Shown: positions 1-7,656, counted from the first letter of the stretch. The stretch is 27,579 nt of DNA from Spirochaetota bacterium (GCA_029562045.1 JAKQWJ010000079.1:1-27579); one strand, 5' to 3'. Made by a program: numbers and translations. Notes: generated by a model from the sequence alone, not told the origin.

Positions 1-927
1 CTCACCCTCGCCCTGCATGCCATCGCGGAAGCCCAGAAAAAGAAGGGCATCGCCGCCTTCATCGACGCCGAGCATGCCCTGGACCCCGCCTACGCCAAGG
101 GTCTGGGAGTCAATATCGACGAGCTCTGGGTGTCCCAGCCCGACACGGGAGAGCAGGCCCTGGAAATCGCTGAATCCCTGGTGCGCTCCGGCGCGGTGGA
201 CATCATCGTCGTGGACTCCGTGGCTGCCCTGACCCCCCAGGCGGAGATCGAGGGCGACATGGGAGACTCCCATATGGGGCTGCAGGCCCGGCTCATGAGC
301 CAGGCTCTGCGGAAACTCACCGGGACCATATCCAAATCCGGCGCCTGCCTGATCTTCATCAATCAGATCCGGATGAAGATCGGGGTCATGTTCGGCAACC
401 CCGAAACCACCACGGGGGGGAACGCCCTGAAGTTCTACTCCTCCATGCGGCTGGAGGTGCGGAAGATAGAAACCATCACCCGGAGCAACGAGGACGACGC
501 GGTGGGCAACAAGGTCCGGGTCAAGGTGGTGAAGAACAAGGTGGCGCCCCCCTTCCGGAAGGTGGAGCTGGAAATCGTCTTCGGCAAGGGAATCTCCGCC
601 ACCTCCAGCCTGCTGGACGCGGCCATCAAATACAATCTCATCGAAAAAAGCGGAAGCTGGTACTCCTACGGCACGGAACGGATAGGGCAGGGCAGGGACA
701 ACGCCAAGGATTTTCTCACCGCCAACCCCGCGGTGGCCGCTGAGATGGAAGAAAAGCTGCGGGCCGTCATTTTCCCCCCCCGTTTCCGGAAGGAGGAGAA
801 CAGGGCCGAAACCCCGGAAGCTGAAAGGGCGGGGACGAAGCCGGCGGAATCGAAGCCGGCGGAGCCGAAACCGGCGACAAGAAGCGCGGAGGGGAAAAAA
901 ACTCCCGGGGGCGAACTCATCTACTGA
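1..927 (+). CDS. recA: RecA recombinase, 5' end outside the window
   Basis: RecA coats single-stranded DNA, catalyses ATP-dependent strand exchange and triggers LexA-type self-cleavage in the SOS response. The reading frame is open from base 1. The first visible residues (LTLALHAIAEAQ) correspond to the helix just after the Walker A loop, so roughly 70 N-terminal residues lie upstream. Visible hallmarks are FIDAEHALDP, SQPDTGEQALEI, the Walker B strand VDIIVVDSVAAL, the DNA-binding L1 region (EIEGDMGDSHMG), and L2 with FINQIRMKIGVMFGNPETTT. The C-terminal tail is long, charged and proline-rich, with a KPAES/KPAEP repeat, instead of the short acidic tail of E. coli RecA. An internal GTG at 130 could be mistaken for the start, but the homology clearly continues upstream of it. 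A run of eight C at 774-781 lies where the core gives way to the tail. Identity is certain; the tail's role is unknown. Confidence 0.97.
   Translation, partial: LTLALHAIAEAQKKKGIAAFIDAEHALDPAYAKGLGVNIDELWVSQPDTGEQALEIAESLVRSGAVDIIVVDSVAALTPQAEIEGDMGDSHMGLQARLMSQALRKLTGTISKSGACLIFINQIRMKIGVMFGNPETTTGGNALKFYSSMRLEVRKIETITRSNEDDAVGNKVRVKVVKNKVAPPFRKVELEIVFGKGISATSSLLDAAIKYNLIEKSGSWYSYGTERIGQGRDNAKDFLTANPAVAAEMEEKLRAVIFPPRFRKEENRAETPEAERAGTKPAESKPAEPKPATRSAEGKKTPGGELIY
838..882 (+). repeat. 15-bp tandem repeat in the recA tail
   Basis: Two near-identical 15-bp units and a third, diverged unit follow one another in frame. The first two encode KPAES and KPAEP, and the third reads KPATR. The unit is a multiple of three, so copy-number change would lengthen or shorten the RecA tail without breaking the frame. 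Confidence 0.7.
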
Positions 928-928
928 C

Positions 929-957
929 TTGATTCGGCCGCCTCTTTTGGATATAAT
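929..957 (+). promoter_or_regulatory. Sigma-70-like promoter of the scpA operon
   Basis: TTGATT at 929-934 and a perfect TATAAT at 952-957 are separated by 17 bases. The -10 ends only 11 bases before the scpA ATG at 969. Transcription should therefore start about 3-6 bases upstream of the ATG, and the intervening bases are pyrimidine-rich with no Shine-Dalgarno sequence. The site lies between the recA stop and scpA, so scpA and the genes after it can be transcribed independently of recA. Confidence 0.7.
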
Positions 958-968
958 CTCCCATCCTC

Positions 969-1754
969 ATGGAAGAAACTCAAACGGCGGGGAGTCGGCA
1001 TTTTCATATAGGACATTTCGACGGTCCTCTGGATCTGCTTCTTTTCCTTATCCGGAAAAATGAGATAAACATCTACGATATTCCCATTTCCCGGATAACC
1101 GAGCAGTATCTGGAATATCTCAGTCTCGCCGTCAAGACGGACCTGGAAAACCTGACGGAATTCCATCTCATGGCGGCGACCCTTCTGTACGTGAAATCCC
1201 GCATGCTGCTGCCGGTGGAGGTGGACCTCTCCGACGAGTTCGAGGACCCCCGGCGGGAACTGGTGGACAAGCTCATCGAGTATCAGAAGATCCGGAAACT
1301 CTCGGAGATGATGGGGGAAAAGGAGCGGGAGGCGGAGTGGCTCATCGAGAGGAAGAACCGGCAGCGCATACTGCCTTTCGCCGACGACGAGATGTGGACC
1401 CGCATGGAAGTCTGGGACCTGCTCCGGACCTTCTCCGGCATAATGGCGGGCCTGTCCGCGGAGAGGGTCATCGACCTCTACGAGGAGGTCTCGGTAAACG
1501 AGAAGATCAGTCTGGTGCACGAATTCCTGGAGGAGAAGAGGGAGTTTCTCTTCACCGATCTCATCGTCAGGCCCGATTCCATCATGGATGTGATATGCGC
1601 ATTCCTCGCGGTGCTGGAGCTGGTCAAGACCAAGAGGATCAGGATTTTTCAAAACAAACTCTTCGGCGACATCCGCATCGTCGCCGACGATACGAGGCGG
1701 GAGGATGAAGCTGGACAGGGAAACGGCCTTGATAGAAGCCATTCTATTTCTTGA
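969..1754 (+). CDS. scpA: Segregation and condensation protein A (ScpA)
   Basis: ScpA is the kleisin subunit that bridges the heads of the SMC dimer and, with ScpB, compacts and segregates the chromosome. At 261 residues the protein has normal family length. Its N-terminal part carries the kleisin signature (FDGPLDLLLFLIRKNEINIYDIPI, shown here in two overlapping pieces: FDGPLDLLLFL and IRKNEINIYDIPI) followed by EFHLMAATLLYVKSRMLL. The C-terminal winged-helix part ends near FGDIRIV. No ribosome-binding site precedes the ATG at 969; the -10 box is 11 bases away, which suggests a leaderless message. The last 16 codons overlap the start of scpB by 50 bases in another frame. The tail after FGDIRIV looks like an add-on, whereas the ScpB N terminus is conserved. 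ScpA-ScpB adjacency is usual in bacteria and supports the call. Confidence 0.95.
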   Translation: MEETQTAGSRHFHIGHFDGPLDLLLFLIRKNEINIYDIPISRITEQYLEYLSLAVKTDLENLTEFHLMAATLLYVKSRMLLPVEVDLSDEFEDPRRELVDKLIEYQKIRKLSEMMGEKEREAEWLIERKNRQRILPFADDEMWTRMEVWDLLRTFSGIMAGLSAERVIDLYEEVSVNEKISLVHEFLEEKREFLFTDLIVRPDSIMDVICAFLAVLELVKTKRIRIFQNKLFGDIRIVADDTRREDEAGQGNGLDRSHSIS

Positions 1755-2244
1755 AACGGACCCGATGGACGAAAAGACCCTCAGCAGGATTTCCGGTTTG
1801 CCCAAAGAGGGGGTGGAAAAAATTCTCTCCCTTCTGCGGGAACGCTATGCCGCCGAGGACCACGGAATGGAGCTTCTGATGATGGGGGGAGGGTATCTTT
1901 TTTCCCCGAAACGGGAACTCTGGGAACAGCTCAAGGACCGCTACGGCAGGAAAAACGACAGCCGTCTGAGCAGGGCGGCAATGGAAACCCTTTCCATCGT
2001 GGCCTATTCCCAGCCCGTGACCCGGGGCGAGATCGAAAACATCCGGGGGGTCGCCGCGGACAACATGATCAAGCTCCTGTTGTCCCGCAACCTGATCAGG
2101 GAAGTGGGAAAGAAAGACGCCCCGGGAAAACCGGTCCAGTACGGGACGACGAGGGAATTTCTCACGCTTTTCCGTCTCGGCAGCATAGCGGATCTGCCCA
2201 GGCTGGACGAACAGGAAAGCGAAAGGTTTGAACTGAATGGATGA
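1705..2244 (+). CDS. scpB: Segregation and condensation protein B (ScpB)
   Basis: ScpB dimerises and binds the middle of ScpA in the SMC-ScpAB condensin. The 179-residue length is typical. The N-terminal helix (ALIEAILFLETDPM) and the second winged-helix segment (AAMETLSIVAYSQPVTRGEI, then ENIRGVAADNMIKLLLSRNL) are family signatures. I chose the ATG at 1705 because the conserved ALIEA helix follows within eight residues; the next in-frame methionine would remove it. GGGAGG sits directly against this ATG, so the spacing is short, and reading through scpA probably feeds translation by coupling. The gene overlaps scpA by 50 bases and the following pseudouridine synthase by 8 bases, consistent with a single transcript. 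Confidence 0.95.
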   Translation: MKLDRETALIEAILFLETDPMDEKTLSRISGLPKEGVEKILSLLRERYAAEDHGMELLMMGGGYLFSPKRELWEQLKDRYGRKNDSRLSRAAMETLSIVAYSQPVTRGEIENIRGVAADNMIKLLLSRNLIREVGKKDAPGKPVQYGTTREFLTLFRLGSIADLPRLDEQESERFELNG

Positions 2245-3004
2245 TGCAAAAAAGAAGCGAAGAGTCAAGAAAGGGGAACAGGACCGGGAGGGGGAGACCA
2301 AACCGGTCCGGCTCCACGTTTTCCTGTCCCGGGCGGGGATCGCCTCCCGGAGAAAGTGCGAAGAGTTCATCGCCGCCGGGCTGGTGACGGTCAACGGCAG
2401 GGTTGTCCTGGAACAGGGCTTCAAGGTCGACGCGGAGGATCAGGTGTCCTTCCGGAACCGACGGGTCTACCCGACCCGGAGGGTTCTGTACATCGCCCTG
2501 AACAAGCCCCCGAAATACCTGAGCACCAACAGCGATCCCGAGGGTCGGCCCATCGCCCTGGACCTGATAAAGCCCGTGGTGGACATCCGGCTCTACCCCG
2601 TGGGACGGCTGGACTTTCTCTCCTCGGGTCTGCTGTTTTTCACCAACGACGGTGAGTTCGCCCGACGGGTCTCCCACCCCTCGTCCCGGGTGGAAAAGGA
2701 GTATCTGGTGGAGACAAAGCGGGAGATACCCGAAACCTTCCTCACCGAGTACCGGAAGGGAATCAGCGTGGAAGGGGAGTTGTACCGGCTGAAGTCCTTC
2801 CGGATCCAGTCGCCCACCTCGGCGGTGCTGGTGCTGGAGGAAGGGAAGAACCGCGAAATTCGAAAAGTTTTCGCGTCCCGGGGATTGTACCCCAAGCGGA
2901 TACACCGGACCCGGATAGGCTCGGTTACCGTCAAGGGCCTGGCCCCGGGGAAGTTCAGAAATCTGACCGCGAAGGAAGTGGCTTCCTTCGCTGAAGGAAG
3001 GTGA
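2237..3004 (+). CDS. rluB: RluB/RsuA-family pseudouridine synthase
   Basis: This enzyme isomerises a specific uridine to pseudouridine in ribosomal RNA. RluB acts on 23S and RsuA on 16S; this one looks more like RluB, and the scpA-scpB-rluB order is common in bacteria. The 255-residue protein begins with a Lys/Arg-rich stretch, then an S4 RNA-binding domain (about residues 26-85: RLHVFLSRAGIASRRKCEEF, VTVNGRVV). The catalytic domain follows, with VGRLDFLSSGLLFFTNDG, in which Asp126 is the expected nucleophile, and the late motif EGKNREIRKVF. The start ATG at 2237 lies 8 bases inside the scpB reading frame, so translation is probably coupled. The exact target uridine cannot be read from the sequence. 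Confidence 0.9.
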   Translation: MDDAKKKRRVKKGEQDREGETKPVRLHVFLSRAGIASRRKCEEFIAAGLVTVNGRVVLEQGFKVDAEDQVSFRNRRVYPTRRVLYIALNKPPKYLSTNSDPEGRPIALDLIKPVVDIRLYPVGRLDFLSSGLLFFTNDGEFARRVSHPSSRVEKEYLVETKREIPETFLTEYRKGISVEGELYRLKSFRIQSPTSAVLVLEEGKNREIRKVFASRGLYPKRIHRTRIGSVTVKGLAPGKFRNLTAKEVASFAEGR

Positions 3005-3007
3005 GTC

Positions 3008-5386
3008 ATGGTAATCGCTATCGACGGTCCCGCGGGGGTGGGAAAAAGCACGGTGGCCAGAAAAGTGGCGGAACTCGGCGGCTTATCATTTCTCAATTCC
3101 GGCAATTTCTACCGGGCCATCACCTGGAAGGCCATATCGGAAGGAGTCCCGCTGGACGATCCGGGGGCCATCGTCGGGATAGCCCAGGCCATCGATCTGC
3201 GGATGGAGGGAGACCGGCTTCTGGTGGACGGGGTGGAGCGGGACGCGGAGCTGCACACCGACGCGGTGGACCGGTGGGTGGCCCGACATTCGGCCCTGGT
3301 CCCCCTCCGGCGGGAAGTGAACCGCCGGCTCCGGGAGGTGGCGAAAAACCGGGACGTGGTCATGGAGGGACGGGATATCGCCACCGTGGTGTTTCCCGAC
3401 GCGGAGGTCAAGGTTTACCTGGACGCCACGGTGGAGGCCCGGGCCCTCCGGAGATACCGGCAGGGAACCAGCGACCTGTCGCTGGGGGAGATCGCCGAAA
3501 CCATCCGCCAACGGGACGAAATCGACAGGAACAAGGAGGAGGGGAGCCTCCGGATCGCCGAGGGAGCCCTCCATCTCGATACCTCGGACTTGACGATAGA
3601 AGAAGTTTGTGCGAAAGTACTCCAGATAATCCCACCCCCGCGGATGAAGAACACCAGCAGGAGTCAGGTAAATACCATGGTAGAGAATGAACAAAAATCG
3701 ACAGAACACCCCTCCGCGCCGCTGCAGGAAGAACTCCAGGAACAATATCTGAAGAACCTCGACGATCTCGTGGAAGGACAGCTCGTCGACGGGACCATCG
3801 TGCAAGTCGGCCCGGAAAACGTGTACCTTGATGTGGGGTACAAATCCGAGGGGAAGATTCCCTTGAGCGAGTTTCAGACGGTCCCGAAGACCGGAGACGT
3901 CGTCCAGGTCGTTCTGATGAAAAAGGAAAACCGGGCCGGCGAGGTCATCGTTTCCAAACAGAAGGCGGACGAGAAACTCTTCTGGAAAAGGCTCCGGACA
4001 GCCTTCCAGGAGCATCTTCCCATCGAAGGCAAGGTCGCCAAAACCATCAAGGGCGGTTTCGAAATCGCCCTGGGTTTCGGAATAACCGGGTTCAATCCCA
4101 TCTCGAAAATGGATCTGCAGCGGGTGGAAGATCCCGAAAAATATGTGGGACTGGAAACGAAGTTTCTGGTGGAGCGGATTTACAACGAGAACCGGGTCAA
4201 CATCATTCTGTCCCGGAGAAACTGGCTGGAGGAGGAAGTCACCCGGAAGCGGGACGAGTTCTTCCGGACCGTCCAGATCGGGGACGAGGTGGACGGGGTG
4301 GTGAAGAGTTTCACCTCCTTCGGCGCTTTCATCGATCTCGGGGGCTTCGACGGCCTTCTGCACATCAACGACATGAGCTGGGGGCACGTGACGCGGCCCA
4401 AGGACTACGTCAAAAAGGGCGAGACCATCCGGCTCAAGGTCATCCGGCTGGAGCCGGAGCAGCAGAAGATCAACCTGTCTCTGAAGCATTTTCAGGAAGA
4501 CCCCTGGACGAGCTTCGAACAGAAGTTCCAGGTGGGGGATGTGGTCCGGGGCCGGGTCACCAAACTGGCGGACTTCGGAGCCTTCATCGAGATCGAGGAG
4601 GGGATCGAGGGGCTGGCCCATATCTCGGAGTTCTCCTGGGTCAAGAGAATCAACCACCCCAAGGAAGTGCTGCAGGTGGGAGACGAGGTGGAGACCAAGA
4701 TCCTGGGCTACGACCTGCAGGGGGGGAGGATCTCCCTGGGGCTCAAGCAGGTGCTTCCCAACCCCTGGGAGGAGCTGGAAAGCCGGTATCCCGTGGGCAT
4801 GCGGCTCGTCGGCCGGGTGCGAAAAATCACCAACGCCGGAGCCTTCATCGAGATCGAGGAGGGGATCGACGGTTTTCTGCATGCCAACGACCTCTCCTGG
4901 ACCAAGAAAATCCGGAACCCCGGCTCGGTCCTGAAGCAGGACGAGGAGGTGGAGGTCATCGTTCTGGAGGTCAACCTGGAGGAGCGGAATATCCGGCTCG
5001 GGGTAAAACAGCTTTCGGAGGATCCCTGGATCTCGCTGAAGAAGGCCTTCCCCGAACGGAGCCAGATCGAGGGGGAGATAACCAACATCACCGAGTTCTG
5101 CCTCTTCGTCCGGGTGCAGGGCGGGATCGAAGGCCTGGTCAACAAGGCGAACATAACCGAACACCCCGGGGACGACCCGGACGAGGCGATGAAGAAGTTC
5201 CAGGTGGGCGATAAAATCAGGGCCGTCGTGCTGGAGGTCAACCCGGGAAGGCAGAAACTGGCCCTCTCGATCCGGGAACTGCGCAAAAAGCAGCAGCGGG
5301 AAGAGCTGAAAAAATACATTCACGACGAGGATAGCGAATCCACCTTTACCTTGGGGGATTTTCTCAAGGATAAAGAGAATTCCTGA
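3008..5386 (+). CDS. cmk-rpsA: Cytidylate kinase-ribosomal protein S1 fusion
   Basis: One 792-residue frame holds two normally separate proteins. Residues 1 to about 210 are cytidylate kinase, which phosphorylates CMP/dCMP: P-loop GPAGVGKST at 7-15, NSGNFYRAITWKA, EGRDIATVVFPDAEVKVYLD, and the lid region RQRDEIDRNKEEG. The rest is ribosomal protein S1, with six S1/OB repeats starting near residues 254, 339, 422, 507, 594 and 685, the same number as E. coli S1. Repeats 3-5 are the most regular (GAFID or GAFIEIEEGI). The ATG at 3008 lies 3 bases after the rluB stop behind AAGGAAGGTGAG. From memory, a joined cmk-rpsA is known in treponemes and the two genes are neighbours in many bacteria. An in-frame ATG at residue 224 with a plausible ribosome-binding site could also yield S1 alone. 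Reading frame and domains are secure; whether the fusion protein persists uncut is not. Confidence 0.94.
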   Translation: MVIAIDGPAGVGKSTVARKVAELGGLSFLNSGNFYRAITWKAISEGVPLDDPGAIVGIAQAIDLRMEGDRLLVDGVERDAELHTDAVDRWVARHSALVPLRREVNRRLREVAKNRDVVMEGRDIATVVFPDAEVKVYLDATVEARALRRYRQGTSDLSLGEIAETIRQRDEIDRNKEEGSLRIAEGALHLDTSDLTIEEVCAKVLQIIPPPRMKNTSRSQVNTMVENEQKSTEHPSAPLQEELQEQYLKNLDDLVEGQLVDGTIVQVGPENVYLDVGYKSEGKIPLSEFQTVPKTGDVVQVVLMKKENRAGEVIVSKQKADEKLFWKRLRTAFQEHLPIEGKVAKTIKGGFEIALGFGITGFNPISKMDLQRVEDPEKYVGLETKFLVERIYNENRVNIILSRRNWLEEEVTRKRDEFFRTVQIGDEVDGVVKSFTSFGAFIDLGGFDGLLHINDMSWGHVTRPKDYVKKGETIRLKVIRLEPEQQKINLSLKHFQEDPWTSFEQKFQVGDVVRGRVTKLADFGAFIEIEEGIEGLAHISEFSWVKRINHPKEVLQVGDEVETKILGYDLQGGRISLGLKQVLPNPWEELESRYPVGMRLVGRVRKITNAGAFIEIEEGIDGFLHANDLSWTKKIRNPGSVLKQDEEVEVIVLEVNLEERNIRLGVKQLSEDPWISLKKAFPERSQIEGEITNITEFCLFVRVQGGIEGLVNKANITEHPGDDPDEAMKKFQVGDKIRAVVLEVNPGRQKLALSIRELRKKQQREELKKYIHDEDSESTFTLGDFLKDKENS
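3659..3679 (+). promoter_or_regulatory. Possible internal ribosome-binding site and S1 start
   Basis: AGGAG at 3659-3663 and AGG at 3666-3668 lie 13 and 8 bases before an in-frame ATG at 3677 (residue 224 of the fusion). The site falls in the linker between the kinase and the first S1 repeat. The protein from this ATG (MVENEQKSTEHP...) would have about the length and N terminus of a free S1. Confidence 0.45.
4577..4869 (+). repeat. Exact 32-bp direct repeat in S1 domains 4 and 5
   Basis: The 32 bases at 4577-4608 recur without mismatch at 4838-4869, exactly 261 bases (87 codons) later. Both copies encode GAFIEIEEGI in the same position of consecutive S1 repeats. Recombination between them would delete or duplicate exactly one S1 domain in frame. 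Confidence 0.85.
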
Positions 5387-5406
5387 CGGCTCCCGTCGGC
5401 AGAGAG

Positions 5407-6915
5407 ATGTTCAAATCGAGAATCGACCCGAAAAAATTCGAAACCTTGATCGAGATCACCAATCTCATTAATTCGAACTATACGGATGTTCGGGTCCTTC
5501 TCACGGAAATCCTCGAATCCGCCACCCGGCTCGTCGGGGGCGAAGCGTCCTCCCTTCTTCTGGTGGATCAGGGGAGCAACAAGCTGTATTTCGAAATAGC
5601 CCTGGGCTCCAAGGGGACGGATGTCAAGAAGTTCTCCCTGAACATGGGGGAGGGGATCGCGGGCTGGGTGGCGGAGCACAACACCCCCCTGCTGGTGGCG
5701 GATGTGGACAAGGATCCCCGGTTCTTCGCGGATATCAGCAAGAAAATCCGCTTTCCCACCACCTCCATTCTGGCGGTTCCCATGAGGGTGAACGACCGCT
5801 GTGTGGGAGTCATCGAACTGGTGAACAAGAAAGACGGCGGAACATTCACCCAGGAAGACCTGGAGTGGGCCGAAATTTTTTCCACCCAGGCCGCCATAAC
5901 CCTGCAGAACGCCCGGAGTTTTCAGAAGGCCCGGGACGAGATCGGGCGCCTGCGGGACCAGGTGGCCGGGGGAGGGGGCTTTCACAGCTTCATCGGCTCC
6001 AGCAGGGTGATACAGGAAAAACTGGAGATCGTCCGCCGGGTGGCGGCGGCGGATTCCACCGTTCTCCTGCTGGGAGAGAGCGGGGTGGGGAAGGAGCTCT
6101 TCGCCGAACAGATCCACCTGCACAGCCGCAGACGGGACAAGCCTTTCATCCGGGTCAGTTGCGCCGCCCTTCCCGAGGCCCTGCTGGAGAGCGAGCTTTT
6201 CGGCCACGTCAAGGGGGCCTTCACCGACGCGGGAGGGGCCAGGCTGGGACGGTTTTCCCTGGCCGACGGGGGGACCATTTTTCTTGACGAGATCGGTGAG
6301 CTTCCCCTGTCTCTGCAGTCCAAGCTGTTGAGGGTCCTTCAGAGCAGAACCTTCGAAAAGGTGGGCTCCAGTGAAACGGTCACCGTGGATGCCCGCATCG
6401 TCGCCGCCACCAACCGGGACATCGAAAAGGCCGTCGCGGCGGGAACCTTCCGGAGCGACCTGTATTACCGCCTCAACGTTCTCCCCCTCCTCATCCCTCC
6501 TCTGCGGGAGCGGACCGAGGACATCGGGGAGCTGGCGCGTTTTTTCCTGGAGCGTTTCAACCGGGAAACCAACAAACAGATCCGGGGTTTCTCCGACGAG
6601 GCCATGGAGGCGATGCACGCCTACTCCTGGCCGGGAAACGTCCGGGAGCTGGAAAACGCCGTGGAGCGGGCGGTGGTCATGGCCCGGGGGGACAGCATCG
6701 CGGTGGAGGACCTACTCCTTCCGGGCTTGGGGGGCGGCTCTTCCGACGTTTTTTCCGGCAAACCCCTCCGGGAAGCCCTGAACCTCTTCAAAAAACGGTT
6801 CCTCACCGCTACACTGCAAAAACACCGGTGGAATCAGACCGCCGCAGCCCGGGAACTGGGCATACAGCGGACATATCTGACAAAACTTATAAAGGATCTG
6901 GAAATTTTCAGGTAA
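5407..6915 (+). CDS. GAF-domain sigma-54-dependent transcriptional activator
   Basis: This is a bacterial enhancer-binding protein that would use ATP hydrolysis to open sigma-54 promoters. The 502 residues comprise an N-terminal GAF sensor (about 20-165, with MGEGIAGWVAE and VGVIELVNKKDG), a AAA+ domain (about 195-420) and a Fis-type helix-turn-helix (about 470-502, RWNQTAAARELGIQRTYLTK). In the AAA+ domain, Walker A is GESGVGKE at 223-230, Walker B is GTIFLDE at 289-295, and the arginine region is FRSDLYYRLNVLP. The sigma-54-contacting loop reads GAFTDA (270-275) where GAFTGA is canonical. There is no receiver domain, so a small molecule bound by GAF is the likelier input; the overall layout is like FhlA or NifA. 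It starts 20 bases after rpsA and is followed at once by the TPR gene, so it is probably co-transcribed. I see no sigma-54 (-24/-12) promoter in the window, so its targets are probably elsewhere. Confidence 0.92.
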   Translation: MFKSRIDPKKFETLIEITNLINSNYTDVRVLLTEILESATRLVGGEASSLLLVDQGSNKLYFEIALGSKGTDVKKFSLNMGEGIAGWVAEHNTPLLVADVDKDPRFFADISKKIRFPTTSILAVPMRVNDRCVGVIELVNKKDGGTFTQEDLEWAEIFSTQAAITLQNARSFQKARDEIGRLRDQVAGGGGFHSFIGSSRVIQEKLEIVRRVAAADSTVLLLGESGVGKELFAEQIHLHSRRRDKPFIRVSCAALPEALLESELFGHVKGAFTDAGGARLGRFSLADGGTIFLDEIGELPLSLQSKLLRVLQSRTFEKVGSSETVTVDARIVAATNRDIEKAVAAGTFRSDLYYRLNVLPLLIPPLRERTEDIGELARFFLERFNRETNKQIRGFSDEAMEAMHAYSWPGNVRELENAVERAVVMARGDSIAVEDLLLPGLGGGSSDVFSGKPLREALNLFKKRFLTATLQKHRWNQTAAARELGIQRTYLTKLIKDLEIFR

Positions 6916-6926
6916 GGAGCGCCTCC

Positions 6927-7640
6927 ATGGCAGCAGAGAGAAGCATCGGGACCGCGGAAAAAACCGGTTTCATCGAAAAAACGGCGGAATTCATACATAA
7001 AAACCGCGGGAAAATGATCGTCGGCCTGGCCGTCGTCGCCGTGGTGGTGGTGGGCATGGTCGTCTACGCGGAAATCCGCAAGTCCGCCGTGGAAAAATCC
7101 ACCATCCTGGTGGAGGAGGTGGAGACGATCTTCCACGATTACCTGTCCCTGGACAAGGAGAACGGCGAAGCGCGGCAGGCGAAAGACGCGGAGCTGGCGT
7201 CGGCGGCGGACACGGTTCTGCGGCGTTACCCCCGGACCTACGCGGCGGCCCGGACCCTGTTCATCCTGGGGGACCTGGCGTTTCAGAAAAAAGAGTGGGA
7301 GAAGGCCGCCGAAACCTGGACCGGCATGGCGGAGAAGTCCCCCCGGAGCCATCTGGCCCCTATAGCTCTCCTCAACGCCGCCGCGGCCTGGGAGGAGAAC
7401 GGCGCGCCGAAGAAGGCCCTGCAGTCTCTGGAGAAGATCCTCGCCGGTTACCGGGCGAGCTTTCCGGAGATTCCCCGGGTCCTTTTCTCCCTGGGCAGGC
7501 TGTCGGAAAAAACGGGAGCCCGGGAAAAGGCCGCGGCGTATTACAACCAGCTCATCGACGGCTATCCCGGCGGCAGCTGGGCGAACCTCGCCCGAAGCCG
7601 TGTCATCGCGTTGCAGGTAAAGGAACGAACAAAAAAATAA
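6927..7640 (+). CDS. Membrane-anchored TPR protein (YfgM-like topology)
   Basis: The 237-residue protein has a short charged N terminus, one transmembrane helix (about residues 30-48, rich in Val and Ala) and a helical-repeat domain that would face the periplasm. TPR-like helices include YAAARTLFILGDLAFQKKEW, SHLAPIALLNAAAAWEENGA, and PRVLFSLGRLSEKTGAREKA with AAYYNQLIDGYPGG. An N-in anchor plus TPRs resembles YfgM, the SecYEG/chaperone-associated protein, but membership is not proven. The open frame extends upstream, but I chose the ATG at 6927. AAGGAG sits 7 bases before it and overlaps the stop codon of the sigma-54 activator gene, whereas the upstream part of the frame is a shadow of that gene's helix-turn-helix. 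It is followed 16 bases later by the adenylate cyclase gene. Confidence 0.8.
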   Translation: MAAERSIGTAEKTGFIEKTAEFIHKNRGKMIVGLAVVAVVVVGMVVYAEIRKSAVEKSTILVEEVETIFHDYLSLDKENGEARQAKDAELASAADTVLRRYPRTYAAARTLFILGDLAFQKKEWEKAAETWTGMAEKSPRSHLAPIALLNAAAAWEENGAPKKALQSLEKILAGYRASFPEIPRVLFSLGRLSEKTGAREKAAAYYNQLIDGYPGGSWANLARSRVIALQVKERTKK

Positions 7641-7656
7641 TATCTCCGGAGGGGTC

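Noticed and set aside
130..132. GTG at 130 as the recA start
   Set aside because: RecA-specific residues (FIDAEHALDP and others) are in frame upstream to the window edge, so the GTG is an internal valine codon.
3086..5323. A 745-codon open frame on the minus strand opposite cmk-rpsA
   Set aside because: It mirrors the S1 repeats of the sense gene, has no recognisable domain and no ribosome-binding site.
5385..5397. A small hairpin GACGG-CTC-CCGTC between rpsA and the sigma-54 activator gene
   Set aside because: Only five pairs with a three-base loop, no T-tract, and it overlaps the rpsA stop; it is too weak to call a terminator or attenuator.
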